Shown here piece after piece: positions 1 through 7,886 of a DNA stretch of 64,000 nt (the first letter of the stretch is position 1; the number at the start of each line of letters is the position of its first letter). Where the stretch lies: the NCBI RefSeq assembly GCF_004364585.1, contig NZ_SOAN01000004.1, positions 1-64,000 of the forward strand. The letters are read 5' to 3'. Under the pieces are notes generated by a model. The model had not been told where the DNA came from and made no database searches. It saw nothing but the letters and a program-made list of their open reading frames with translations. A program made the translations under genes and the position numbers. Source of the stretch: Nesterenkonia aurantiaca. GTDB lineage: Bacteria; Actinomycetota; Actinomycetes; Actinomycetales; Micrococcaceae.

Positions 1-75
1 GGTGTTCGTCATGATCTGACCAGTCTTCCCGCCCGAGGACTCGGGCAACAAGACGACTCTCACAACGACTGGATC

Positions 76-380
76 TAAAAAACGGGGTCAGCCCAACATG
101 ACCTGGTCGGATCGATGGGCAGAGTCGGGGCCGCGGGAGACAATGCGGCGATGGAGAGCTTCTTCTCGCTGCTTCAAAAGAACGTCCTGGATCGCCGCTC
201 ATGGCAGACCCGCGATCAGCTGCGGATCGCGATCGTGACATGGATCGAGCGGACCTATCACCGCCGCCGAAGGCAGAAACGACTCTCGGGATTGACCCCA
301 GTGGAGTACGAAGCAATCATGAACACCGGCGTCGCTCTCGCGGCGTGACTACACCTGTCACCTATCGGTGCGGCAGACCC
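76..380 (+). mobile_element. IS3-family element remnant, right end
   Basis: This is the 3' tail of an IS3-family insertion sequence: the last ~90 codons of the orfB transposase plus about 30 bp beyond its stop, ending in a tract (gtcacctatcggtgcggcag) that looks like a terminal region. No matching left end, orfA or rest of orfB is visible upstream, because the frame is closed by a TAA at 76-78. The element was therefore truncated before or at this point. The exact outer boundary is inferred, since no target-site duplication can be identified with only one end present. Confidence 0.6.
79..348 (+). pseudogene. IS3-family transposase OrfB, C-terminal fragment
   Basis: The open frame after the TAA at 76-78 encodes the end of an IS3-type DDE integrase core. 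It contains SMGRVGAAGDNAAMESFFSL, which carries the last catalytic glutamate (the E of MESFF), then the typical basic tail ending RLSGLTPVEYEA. The first two aspartates of the DDE triad and the N-terminal HTH are absent, so the product cannot be an active transposase. A GTG or ATG internal start (for example 115) would only give a short peptide. IS3 family membership is clear from the motif; the exact IS is not determined. Confidence 0.8.
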
Positions 381-1075
381 ATCTTCTTCGGCTGACCTTG
401 GCATCCGTCGAAATTGTAGCTACTCGGCGGGAAGCTCTGGACAGCGTTGCCGAAGTTGAAGGACTCCCTCCGACACTGGCGACATATCGCCACTCCGTTT
501 ATGAAACCAGCGTTGTTTACGAGTTCTCGCAATTGGCGCGCCAGGATTTTGAAGCACACGACAATACACCTGTATGGGAACGTCCTATCGCGTGGCAAGT
601 GCCTGACGGCAAGTACTGGCGTGCCGGACACATCGACATGTCTCTCTTCTCCGCGAAGCGGAATGTGGAGACCCGGATTGAGTTTGGCAAGGCCAACCCA
701 AGACTGAACTCGAGACCGAGCCCGCGGGATCTGAAGTTAGAAGACGACGCCCGGAAACTGTTCGAGACCCGGCAGGAACACCGGGCCTCCAAGAACGACA
801 CACACGACAGTACCGTTAAGAAACGTAGCATCGAGAGCTTCGTTGTGATCTGGGAAGAGCGTGATTCGCGAATCCAGAAAAGTACCGCCAAATTGACCCT
901 GAAGCGTGGGCAGGAGTGGCTCCAGCGTTGTCGTCACCATGCCACGTCGGCCACAACCAAGACGGGCTGCAACGTCGTCCTCGAGGCGGTGGCGGCGTCG
1001 ACATTGGTGAGCTTCGATTCTTCCGTGCACCGCAGCGCGTATGCGGCAATCTACTCTATAGCCTTGACGGATTGA
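368..1075 (+). CDS. Hypothetical protein, possible nuclease-like fold, frame begins inside IS end
   Basis: This 235-residue frame is not recognised as a named family. The only plausible in-frame start is a GTG at 368, which lies in the terminal DNA of the IS remnant, so the native N-terminus was probably removed by the insertion. The product is charged and less GC-biased than the core genes. The middle contains HIDMSLF, then ETRIEFGKANP and KLEDDARKLFE. An acidic residue, a ~15-residue gap, an E-x-G-K element and a following acidic/basic helix resemble some PD-(D/E)xK nuclease cores, but this is weak inference. The stop codon lies inside an 8-bp tandem array. Expression in the present form is uncertain. 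Confidence 0.45.
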   Translation: MRQTHLLRLTLASVEIVATRREALDSVAEVEGLPPTLATYRHSVYETSVVYEFSQLARQDFEAHDNTPVWERPIAWQVPDGKYWRAGHIDMSLFSAKRNVETRIEFGKANPRLNSRPSPRDLKLEDDARKLFETRQEHRASKNDTHDSTVKKRSIESFVVIWEERDSRIQKSTAKLTLKRGQEWLQRCRHHATSATTKTGCNVVLEAVAASTLVSFDSSVHRSAYAAIYSIALTD

Positions 1076-1126
1076 CGGGCTGACGAGCTGACGAGCTGAC
1101 GAGCTGACGAGCTGACGAGTTGACGA
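1063..1126. repeat. 8-bp tandem array (gctgacga) spanning a stop codon
   Basis: About eight contiguous copies of an 8-bp unit. The first copies are degenerate (cttgacgg, attgacgg), five are exact gctgacga (1079-1118), and the last is gttgacga. The TGA stop of the upstream 235-residue frame (1073-1075) is part of the array. Confidence 0.9.
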
Positions 1127-1407
1127 GCCATTGGAGCTTAACTGCTGATGCAGGGTCAATTTTCACATTGAACGAATGCTCGTCCCTACCCGCGGTGTGC
1201 AATCCAACCGGACGGTCACGGCGGTGAAAGCCAGGCTCTTTCGGTCGCGTTTTGGGGAATCGCGGCAACAAGTTCGGCAGAAAGAGGTTCGAGGATTCCT
1301 CTGGCTAGATGGGAAAATTGGGCTGATACGAGCCGATCGAGCTGGTGCCGCGGTTGGCGAGCTGCATTGCTCCGGACACCCGAACTCTCTTCGCACGATA
1401 TTCGCGC
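1127..1407. other. Intergenic, no supported gene
   Basis: Between the tandem array and the end of the convergent deoxyribosyltransferase-like gene. Short frames exist on both strands, but none has a recognisable product, a good ribosome-binding site or family-like composition. I see no RNA gene or clear promoter. Confidence 0.5.
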
Positions 1408-2304
1408 TCAGGAAGCGGAAGCCGCGGTGAGCGTCTGCAGTCGCCTGTCGATGCCTTCAGCTAGCGCTTGCCTTCCTTCTCCGTTGTTGTGGTATGGCAA
1501 AGTGCGGATCGGGCGAAGGTCGAATGGGACGTCATCAAGGGTCTGCGTCACGAGGATCACGTCCCTACCGAGAGTGTGAGCGATGCCAGTCTCATAGAAG
1601 ACATTCGGGTTCTTACCGCTGAGGTCGGCCACTACGACCCGGGCCCGCCAAATCAGGCTTAGCACGTCGTCCATGATGTGGTCGCGCTCCCAGATGTCGT
1701 CCGCGCGGATGCATCGCATGCCGGAGGCCTCCACTCCTTGCCGGATCGCCTCGTAGACGGGCTGGAAGCCGGCGCCGAAGGGCATCATGACGGCGACCAA
1801 GTCTGGCTCGATGAACTCGCGCGTCGGGAAGTTCAGCACCTTCGGGCGACGCCGAGCTCCAGACACGTGCTCATCGAGGACGCGGTAAAGATCAACGTCC
1901 TTCACTGCCCAATGGGTCCGATGAAATTCCCAGGCCGAGATGTCCAGCGCGTTACCGGCCGCCTCAATCCGTGGACTTGGAATTGGGTCGATTGCTGGGT
2001 TCGGGATGAAGGTGTACCGGTAGTTTCGGCCGGAGTGGACGATCTCACTAATCCGACCAATCCGAGCGATCTGCGGCTCCCCGTCGTACCCAGTCTCCGG
2101 CATGACGAGCGACGGGAGGTTGAGTAGTCGCTCGGTCCGAATTGGGCCGCGGGTACTGCCGCCATCGGTCGAAGGCGCGACGTACTGACGCACTACGTCG
2201 CTGGTGTGCTCCAGCATTCGGTTGGTGTCGGCCTCGCCACCGGTGTAACCCATGAGCAGGTTGTACAAAGGACCGTCCCCCATTGCTCGCGCCAGTCCGT
2301 CCAA
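1408..2304 (-). CDS. Nucleoside 2-deoxyribosyltransferase/TIR-like domain protein
   Basis: The protein has 298 residues from a TTG at 2304, or 291 from the ATG at 2283. The first ~165 residues are an unrecognised domain. Residues ~168-292 form a Rossmann-like domain: VAVMMPFGAGFQPVY, then RADDIWERDHIMDDV, then VVVADLSGKNPNVFYETGIA, then ILVTQTLDDVPFDLR. This pattern is shared by the nucleoside 2-deoxyribosyltransferase-like and TIR-related (STIR) superfamily; the glutamate of FYETGIAH (about E238) is in the place of the catalytic Glu. Such domains cleave N-glycosidic bonds in nucleosides or NAD and often sit in immune or signalling proteins. The gene stands alone in an accessory region next to an IS remnant. 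Domain assignment is fairly secure; substrate and biological role are not known. Confidence 0.7.
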   Translation of the reverse strand: MDGLARAMGDGPLYNLLMGYTGGEADTNRMLEHTSDVVRQYVAPSTDGGSTRGPIRTERLLNLPSLVMPETGYDGEPQIARIGRISEIVHSGRNYRYTFIPNPAIDPIPSPRIEAAGNALDISAWEFHRTHWAVKDVDLYRVLDEHVSGARRRPKVLNFPTREFIEPDLVAVMMPFGAGFQPVYEAIRQGVEASGMRCIRADDIWERDHIMDDVLSLIWRARVVVADLSGKNPNVFYETGIAHTLGRDVILVTQTLDDVPFDLRPIRTLPYHNNGEGRQALAEGIDRRLQTLTAASAS

Positions 2305-3042
2305 GAGGAACGAAAGGCGACGTGATCGTTTCCAAAATCAACGCTTAGGCTTTAGACCTTGTAAAACGTCCGTACGCAACGCAACCCGCGCTGACCCTCA
2401 GGCTCGTCACCGCCATGATACAGCGACGGGTGGGTGGAGCCGATGCACCGAGTAGGCTGACTACTCCGAATCCGGGTTCGAGCAAACTGCTCGCTTATAC
2501 CGAAGTCTGACCGCTGCAGCCACACAGAACGCTGTGGCTAAGCAGATGTCTACCCCGGCCCAAAGTCCCCATCAAACTCCACCCCGGGCGGTCAGCTCTC
2601 GAGCACAGTATTCCTATGGAGAGTCGTGTTAGCGATAGCTCGCTTGGGGAGTGTCCGAGAAAAGTTCGACGGGTTCTGGCCCGTCGTGGTCAATGACCGA
2701 CTTCTCACCTCCTCATCCCGACGGCTTGTTATGCGTGGGAGGTCACGAGGGACGCTGCATCCTGCTACCCGGGGCTCTGCGACCTCAGTTGGACGAATCA
2801 CGAACATGTTGTCTGGGCATTGGACTGCACTCGGACGCGGAACGTTGGGAGTGGCTTGCCCCACATCCTGCCGTTGCACTTGCTTGATGGTCAAAACTGT
2901 CCACAGGAGTCCGGCAGAGGCGAACCGAGTTCTCGTTCAGGTCTCTGTCACCGTGAGACTTACGCTGTGGCGTGTTGGTCCCGAACCATCCAATCGTCTG
3001 TGACGCTCGTTTCAGACTGGACTTTAACCGGGACTAAAGCGT
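2305..3042. other. Long intergenic accessory DNA without a convincing gene
   Basis: About 740 bp with lower and uneven GC. Frames of 70-125 codons occur on both strands but their products look random in composition and none has a clear start signal. The only obvious structure is a perfect hairpin at 2667-2686 (CGACGGG, six-base loop, CCCGTCG), followed by the short palindrome ggtcaatgacc. A T-arm-like string near 2475 lacks the rest of a tRNA. The stretch may be decayed mobile DNA at the junction with the core genome. Confidence 0.5.
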
Positions 3043-3495
3043 TCAGGCCACCGGGCGGATCCGACTGCGGCTCGGATCCCAGGCGCTCCCGGCGGCGCAG
3101 GCGTCCATGGCCTCGTTGCTGAGCGCGTCGGCGTCGCCGTTGTCCTTGCGCGGGATCCAGGTGTAGCGAACCTGCATCGGCGGCAGGATAGTGGCGGCCT
3201 CAGCGGCCAGGCGCTTCATGTCCTCGTGCTTGATCTTCCAGCGCCCGCTCATCTGCTCCACCACGAGCTTTGAGTCCAGCTTGACCTCCACGGAGGCCTG
3301 CGGGTCCAGGTCACGGGCCAGCCGCAGACCCTCGATGAGCCCGGTGTACTCGGCGACGTTGTTGCTCGCCTTGCCCAGCGGGGTGGCCTTGGTGGCGAGA
3401 ATCTGACCCGCCTCGTTGCGGACCAGGGCGCCGGAGCCGGCGATTCCAGGATTGCCGCGGCTTCCGCCGTCGGCCTCGACGAACAGAGTGGTCAT
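3043..3495 (-). CDS. rnhA: Ribonuclease HI family protein
   Basis: A 150-residue RNase H fold protein expected to cut the RNA strand of RNA/DNA hybrids in the cytoplasm. The acidic active-site residues are all present: D9 (EADGGSRGNPG), E49 (NNVAEYTGLIEGL), D74 (VKLDSKLVVEQM) and D123 (NGDADALSNEAM). In many actinobacteria the homologous protein is bifunctional, with a C-terminal histidine-phosphatase domain; here the frame stops soon after the RNase H core with a short basic tail. It lies 62 bp downstream of the Nif3-like gene on the same strand. In related genomes a zinc-ribbon gene commonly sits between the two, and it is absent here. Confidence 0.9.
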   Translation of the reverse strand: MTTLFVEADGGSRGNPGIAGSGALVRNEAGQILATKATPLGKASNNVAEYTGLIEGLRLARDLDPQASVEVKLDSKLVVEQMSGRWKIKHEDMKRLAAEAATILPPMQVRYTWIPRKDNGDADALSNEAMDACAAGSAWDPSRSRIRPVA

Positions 3496-3557
3496 GGCTC
3501 ACGCACCTTCAGGTCAGTACAGGTCTTGAAACAGGGACGTCGGGGCCACGGGCCGGC

Positions 3558-4445
3558 TCAGTGGCCGGGTGTGAGCACGAAGACCCAGGGGTCGGTGTTG
3601 ATGCCGCTCACGGCAACTTCCACATCGTAGCCGCGATCGGTCAGCGCCCGGTGGAGCGCCTGGGCCGCGGTGGGCAGCCAGAGCCATTCCGAGGCGAAGT
3701 GTGAGACATCGATCAGACCCGGGCGTCCCCCCACGGCCGCCTCCCGGGCCTCTGAGGCCGGATGATGCCGCAGATCCGCGGTGAGGAAGACATCGGCCCC
3801 TGCCTCGGCAGCCGCGGACAGCATGGAGTCCCCCGCCCCGCCGCACAGCGCCACGCGCTGGACAAGGCCGTCCCGGTCACCGGCAACCCGCACGCCGCCC
3901 GCCACGGCAGGCAGCACGGAGAACACCCGTGCGGCGAAGTCCCCGAGCGTCATAGGCTCGGTGAGCATGCCGATCCGGCCGAGGCCCTCCTGAACCAGTC
4001 CTTCTGCGGCAGGAGCCAGCGGCGCGGTGTCCTCGAGCCCCAGCGCACCGGCGAGGACATCATTGACCCCGCCGATCGCGGAATCCCCATTGGTATGAGC
4101 AGTCAGCAAGGCGCATCCCGACTCGATCAGCCGGTGCACCATCTCGCCCTTGAACTGTCCCGCCTCCACCGAGGTGACCCCGCGCAGCAGCAGCGGGTGA
4201 TGGGTGATCAGCAGATCTGTCCCGGAGCTCGCCGCCTCCTCGATGACCGCGCGGACCGGGTCCACGGCGAAGTGGATCCGGCGCACCGGTGCCTCGCGCC
4301 GCCCGGTGACCAGCCCGACGGCGTCCCAGGACTCGGCCAGGGAGCGCGGCCAGAGCTCCTCGGCGGCATCGAGCACCTCATCGAGGGTCGGGACCTGGGA
4401 ATCGGTGGTGGTCTCATTCGGACGCGGAGCGGGGCTGGGCGACAT
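3558..4445 (-). CDS. Nif3-like dinuclear metal centre protein
   Basis: A 295-residue member of the Nif3/YbgI family, which forms hexameric rings with a two-metal site; the physiological reaction is unresolved. Family signatures are visible: LLITHHPLLLRGV near residue 100 (metal-binding histidines), LLTAHTNGD with the next ligand, and DVSHFASEW near the C-terminus carrying the final histidine and glutamate. The length fits the shorter bacterial form without the large middle insertion. The likely start is the ATG at 4445. It is followed on the same strand by RNase HI and is probably co-transcribed with it. Confidence 0.88.
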   Translation of the reverse strand: MSPSPAPRPNETTTDSQVPTLDEVLDAAEELWPRSLAESWDAVGLVTGRREAPVRRIHFAVDPVRAVIEEAASSGTDLLITHHPLLLRGVTSVEAGQFKGEMVHRLIESGCALLTAHTNGDSAIGGVNDVLAGALGLEDTAPLAPAAEGLVQEGLGRIGMLTEPMTLGDFAARVFSVLPAVAGGVRVAGDRDGLVQRVALCGGAGDSMLSAAAEAGADVFLTADLRHHPASEAREAAVGGRPGLIDVSHFASEWLWLPTAAQALHRALTDRGYDVEVAVSGINTDPWVFVLTPGH

Positions 4446-4507
4446 ATCTCTTTTCTACAGGCCACAGATCAGGAATACAGTCCGGGACACGGACGGTTGT
4501 GTTGGGC

Positions 4508-5062
4508 ATGGACAATTCTCTCAAGACCGTGGTGCTCGCGGCCGGCTGCTTCTGGTGCCTGGATTCCCTCGCACGCCGACTCCGCGGAGTGCATCACGTG
4601 CGCAGCGTCTACACCGGCGGCTCCGGTCCCGCCATCTATGAAGCCGTGGCCTCCGGCGGCACCGGACACGCAGAAGCCGTTGAGATCGGTTACGACCCCA
4701 ACGTGCTCCCGGACCAGGTGCTCTACAACGTGTTCTTCTCCAGCCACGACCCGACCACCCTGAACCGGCAGGGCTACGACGTCGGCACCCAGTACCGCTC
4801 GTCCATGTTCTACACCGATGAGGCACAGCACGATGAGTTCGCCGCCGCGATCGCCCACGCGCAGAACTCCTTCAACCGGCCCATCGTCACCACCCTGGAA
4901 CCGCTGGGACGGGTCTTCGAGGCCGAGGAGGTCCATCAGGACTTCCACTCGCGCCGTCCCGATGTCGGATACTGTCAGGTCATCATCGATCCCAAGGTCG
5001 CAAAGCTCCGCAGAGACTATGCTTCATGGTTGAAACCCGAGGAAGAAAGGTCCACACACTGA
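4508..5062 (+). CDS. msrA: Peptide-methionine (S)-S-oxide reductase MsrA
   Basis: MsrA reduces the S epimer of methionine sulfoxide in proteins using thioredoxin. The N-terminal AAGCFWC motif carries the catalytic cysteine, and VYTGGSGPAIYEAV and GTGHAEAVEIGYDP are standard family segments; the protein ends near DYASWLKPEEE. The family range is about 155-215 residues; this one is 184 from the ATG at 4508, or 187 from a GTG at 4499. The ATG gives the usual short leader before the GCFWC motif. It lies 1 bp before cysK on the same strand, which suggests co-transcription and joins methionine repair to cysteine synthesis. Confidence 0.93.
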   Translation: MDNSLKTVVLAAGCFWCLDSLARRLRGVHHVRSVYTGGSGPAIYEAVASGGTGHAEAVEIGYDPNVLPDQVLYNVFFSSHDPTTLNRQGYDVGTQYRSSMFYTDEAQHDEFAAAIAHAQNSFNRPIVTTLEPLGRVFEAEEVHQDFHSRRPDVGYCQVIIDPKVAKLRRDYASWLKPEEERSTH

Positions 5063-5063
5063 C

Positions 5064-5999
5064 ATGGCCAAGATTCTTGACAACATCACCCAGGCAGTCG
5101 GCAACACCCCCCTGGTCCGGCTGAACCGGCTGGGTGCGGACCTTCCGGGCAACATCGCGATGAAGCTGGAGTTCTACTCCCCCGCCGGCTCGATCAAGGA
5201 CCGCATCGGCGCCGCCATCGTCGACGCCGCGGAAGAGTCCGGAATGCTCAAGCCCGGCGGGACCATCGTGGAGGGCACCTCGGGCAACACCGGGATCGCG
5301 CTGGCCATGGTGGGTGCCGCCCGCGGCTACCGCGTGGTCCTGACCATGCCGGAGACCATGTCCACCGAGCGTCGCGTGATGCTGCGCGCCTACGGCGCCG
5401 AGATCGTGCTGACCCCCGGAGCTGAGGGCATGCGCGGCGCGGTGGAGCGCGCCAAGGCCATCGTGGCCGAGACCGAGAACTCCATCTGGGCCCGGCAGTT
5501 CGCCAACGAGGCCAACCCCGCCACGCACTACCGGACCACCGGTGAAGAGGTCTGGCGCGACACCGACGGCGAGGTCGACATCTTCATCGCCGGCATCGGC
5601 ACCGGCGGCACCATCACCGGTGCCGGGCGCCGACTCAAGGAATACAAGCCCAGCATCCACCTGGTCGCTGTGGAACCCGAAGACTCCCCGATCCTCTCCG
5701 GCGGCACCGCCGGTCCGCACAAGATCCAGGGCATCGGGCCGAACTTCATTCCCGACATCCTGGACCAGGAGATCTACGACGAGGTCTACCAGGCCAACCT
5801 CGAGAAGGCCGTGAGCTGCGCCCGCGACCTCGGCACCCAGGAGGGCATCCTCGGCGGCATCTCCACCGGAGCCAACGTCGCCGCCGCACTGGAACTGGCC
5901 TCCCGCGAGGAGAACCGCGACAAGCTCATCGTGACCTTCGCCTGTGACTTCGGAGAGCGCTACATCTCCACCCTGCTCTACGAAGACATCCGCGGCTGA
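5064..5999 (+). CDS. cysK: Cysteine synthase A (O-acetylserine sulfhydrylase)
   Basis: This PLP enzyme converts O-acetyl-L-serine and sulfide to L-cysteine. The 311-residue length is typical. K45 in AGSIKDR is the Schiff-base lysine, TSGNTG at about 72-77 is the substrate loop, GIGTGGTITG near 180 binds the PLP phosphate, and GGISTGAN near 270 is present. The start ATG at 5064 follows a purine-rich gaagaaagg. The gene sits between msrA and cysE, so serine acetylation and sulfhydrylation are encoded side by side, as expected for the cysteine synthase pathway. Confidence 0.95.
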   Translation: MAKILDNITQAVGNTPLVRLNRLGADLPGNIAMKLEFYSPAGSIKDRIGAAIVDAAEESGMLKPGGTIVEGTSGNTGIALAMVGAARGYRVVLTMPETMSTERRVMLRAYGAEIVLTPGAEGMRGAVERAKAIVAETENSIWARQFANEANPATHYRTTGEEVWRDTDGEVDIFIAGIGTGGTITGAGRRLKEYKPSIHLVAVEPEDSPILSGGTAGPHKIQGIGPNFIPDILDQEIYDEVYQANLEKAVSCARDLGTQEGILGGISTGANVAAALELASREENRDKLIVTFACDFGERYISTLLYEDIRG

Positions 6000-6048
6000 T
6001 CCGCCCACCAGCCGTGAAGTTCGATCCCTGTGAAAGGTTGGTTCCCCC

Positions 6049-6636
6049 TTGGGACCTCTGAAGCGTCTGCGCGAGGACATCAAGGCCGCGCGTGAACATG
6101 ATCCGGCCTCGCGCAGCACCGCAGAGGTGGTGCTCGTCTACTCCGGCCTGCACGCGGTCTGGTCCTACCGGGTCGCCCACAAGATGTGGCAACGGCGACC
6201 GCTGAAGACCCCGGCCCGCGCGCTGTCCCAGCTGACCCGCGGCCTCACCGGGATCGAGATCCACCCGGGAGCCCAGATCGGGCGTCGTTTCTTCATCGAC
6301 CACGGCATGGGCGTGGTCATCGGCGAGACCGCCGAGATCGGTGACGACTGCATGCTCTATCAGGGCGTCACCCTCGGTGGACGATCCCTGGAACAGACCA
6401 AGCGCCACCCGACCCTGCGCGACGGAGTCGTCGTGGGTGCCGGCGCGAAGGTGATCGGCCCCGTGGAGATCGGCGCCGGCTCAGCCGTGGGCGCCAACGC
6501 CGTGGTGGTGAAGTCCTCACCGCCCAACTCGATCCTCACCGGCGTTCCGGCCAAGGCGCGTCAGCGCGGAGTCGCCGAGCGGAAGCCCCACGTCGACCCG
6601 GCGGAGTACGCGCTGGACCCGGCCATCTTCATCTAG
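6049..6636 (+). CDS. cysE: Serine O-acetyltransferase
   Basis: CysE acetylates L-serine with acetyl-CoA, making the substrate of the CysK enzyme encoded just upstream. The 195-residue product is the shorter type found in many Gram-positives. The left-handed beta-helix region is plain: [40 protein letters not shown], then [19 protein letters not shown] and NAVVVKS. H in FIDHGMG and the DH pair are in the catalytic position. Start is a TTG at 6049, supported by gaaagg 11-12 bp upstream; no better ATG or GTG keeps the N-terminal helices. Confidence 0.94.
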   Translation: MGPLKRLREDIKAAREHDPASRSTAEVVLVYSGLHAVWSYRVAHKMWQRRPLKTPARALSQLTRGLTGIEIHPGAQIGRRFFIDHGMGVVIGETAEIGDDCMLYQGVTLGGRSLEQTKRHPTLRDGVVVGAGAKVIGPVEIGAGSAVGANAVVVKSSPPNSILTGVPAKARQRGVAERKPHVDPAEYALDPAIFI

Positions 6637-6699
6637 AGGCTGTGTGCGCTAGCTAGAGCCCGTCCATCGGGAGCCGGTCCTTGCTAGGAGGACGTCCGC

Positions 6700-7806
6700 T
6701 CAGATCCGGTGGCCGCCCGCGAAGCAGCGCATGACCTCGCCGGCCGGGTCCGAACGTGCTGCGGCGAACCCTGTTCCGGCCCAGAGGTTCAACCCGTGCG
6801 GGTCTGAGGCGGCACCCGCTGCTCGGCGCAGTCCCGCGCTGAGCTGATGCAGTGCCGGGAACCCCGACGGCGCAGATGCGGTCAGCGCCTCGGTGAGGCT
6901 GTTGCGCAGCGCCCGCGCCGGCCGACCTGAGAACGCGGTGGTCATGATGGTCTCTGACACTCCCGGAGGAGCGGCCAGAGCCTGCTGATGTACCGGATGT
7001 GTCCCGCTCTCGGGGCAGCGCAGCAGCGCGGTGCCCAGCACCGCGCCCTCCGCACCTGCATGCAGTACGGAGCTGACCCCTTCGGCGTCGGCGATGCCGC
7101 CCGCCGCCCAGAGCGGCAGTTCGGTGCGGCCGGAGACAGCCTGAAGCAGCTCGAGGAGATCTATCTCCGCGGGTGGATCCCGCGGAGTCCAGGTCCCGGA
7201 GTGGCCCCCAGCTGATGAGGCCTGGACGATCAGCCCGTCGACCCCGGCGCCGGTTGCGCTCACAGCCTCCGCGACAGAGGTCACGGTCTGCAGCACCTTC
7301 GCCCCGGTGGCCCGCATCCGTGCGATGTCCAGGGCTGACGGCAGACCGAAGGTCAGGCTGATCAGCGGCACCGGGTTCGCCTCGAGCACCTCGAGCTTCT
7401 GCTCCCAGAAGTCCTCCCAGACCTCGCCGGGCGCTGAAGTGACTCCCGCGAGGCTGCTGATCTCCGGCAGCTCCACCTCCGCCGCCCACCCTGCCCCAGC
7501 GCGGGCATGGTCGCCCAGCCACTGCTGCAGCTCAGCGCGGTGCCGATCGAGCTCCTCAAGCCCGATCGGGACCGGGTTCGGCACGAAGAGGTTCACCCCG
7601 AAGCGCGGCGTGGACTGCTGCACCTGCTGGATCTGCGCCGCCAGGTCCTCGGGCCTCTTGTACCCGGCCGCGAGGAAGCCGACTCCCCCGGCTGCGGCGG
7701 CGGCCACGACCAGCTCGGGACGGCTCGGCCCACCGGCCATCGGGGCGGCCACCACGGGAATGGTGGCGCCCACCGAGGCCAGCAGGCCGGTCCTCCTGCT
7801 GCTCAT
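6700..7806 (-). CDS. Nitronate monooxygenase (2-nitropropane dioxygenase family)
   Basis: An FMN-dependent TIM-barrel enzyme of the nitronate monooxygenase family, which oxidises alkyl nitronates; the true substrate is unknown. The 368-residue length is normal. Motifs include IPVVAAPMAGGPSRPELV at the N-terminus, GLIVQASSAGGHSGT near the middle (flavin phosphate region with catalytic His) and LWAAGGIADAEGV followed by GAEGAVLGTALL. The start ATG (7804-7806) lies in a duplicated 34-bp unit and overlaps the stop of a six-codon upstream ORF; the only good Shine-Dalgarno (ggag) is in front of the first mini-ORF, so translation may be coupled. Neighbours do not indicate a pathway. Confidence 0.88.
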   Translation of the reverse strand: MSSRRTGLLASVGATIPVVAAPMAGGPSRPELVVAAAAAGGVGFLAAGYKRPEDLAAQIQQVQQSTPRFGVNLFVPNPVPIGLEELDRHRAELQQWLGDHARAGAGWAAEVELPEISSLAGVTSAPGEVWEDFWEQKLEVLEANPVPLISLTFGLPSALDIARMRATGAKVLQTVTSVAEAVSATGAGVDGLIVQASSAGGHSGTWTPRDPPAEIDLLELLQAVSGRTELPLWAAGGIADAEGVSSVLHAGAEGAVLGTALLRCPESGTHPVHQQALAAPPGVSETIMTTAFSGRPARALRNSLTEALTASAPSGFPALHQLSAGLRRAAGAASDPHGLNLWAGTGFAAARSDPAGEVMRCFAGGHRI

Positions 7807-7823
7807 CTGCTCAGCCTGCTCAT
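7803..7823 (-). CDS. Six-codon upstream ORF 2 (MSRLSR)
   Basis: ATG at 7821-7823, stop TGA at 7803-7805, overlapping the ATG of the nitronate monooxygenase gene (7804-7806) in an ATGA. It is a near copy of the first mini-ORF (MSRLNE), produced by the duplication at 7801-7848. Translation is inferred only. Confidence 0.3.
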   Translation of the reverse strand: MSRLSR

Positions 7824-7840
7824 TCGTTCAGCCTGCTCAT
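7820..7840 (-). CDS. Six-codon upstream ORF 1 (MSRLNE)
   Basis: ATG at 7838-7840, stop TGA at 7820-7822. A ggag lies eight bases upstream, so this is the best-placed start for a ribosome. Its stop overlaps the ATG of the next mini-ORF in an ATGA. Whether it is translated is not known; it is listed because its position could decide translation of the gene downstream. Confidence 0.3.
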   Translation of the reverse strand: MSRLNE

Positions 7841-7886
7841 CTGCTCAGCTCCGTCGCTTCGGAGTCAGTCCGTGGATCCGATCAGG

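Larger units (their letters stand above)
7801..7848. repeat. 34-bp direct repeat across the start codon of the nitronate monooxygenase gene
   Basis: The 14-bp string gctcatctgctcag at 7801-7814 recurs at 7835-7848, and tcagcctgctcat recurs at 7811-7823 and 7828-7840. On the minus strand each copy carries an ATG, giving three ATG codons (7840, 7823, 7806) in series. Confidence 0.85.

Noticed and set aside
1176-1430. An 84-codon plus-strand frame after the 8-bp array
   Set aside because: It overlaps the end of the better supported minus-strand gene and has no recognisable product.
2461-2500. tRNA-like T-arm string (ccgggttcgagc)
   Set aside because: No acceptor, D or anticodon arm can be folded around it.
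2592-3003. Frames of 100-125 codons on both strands
   Set aside because: Random-looking composition, no start signals and no family resemblance.
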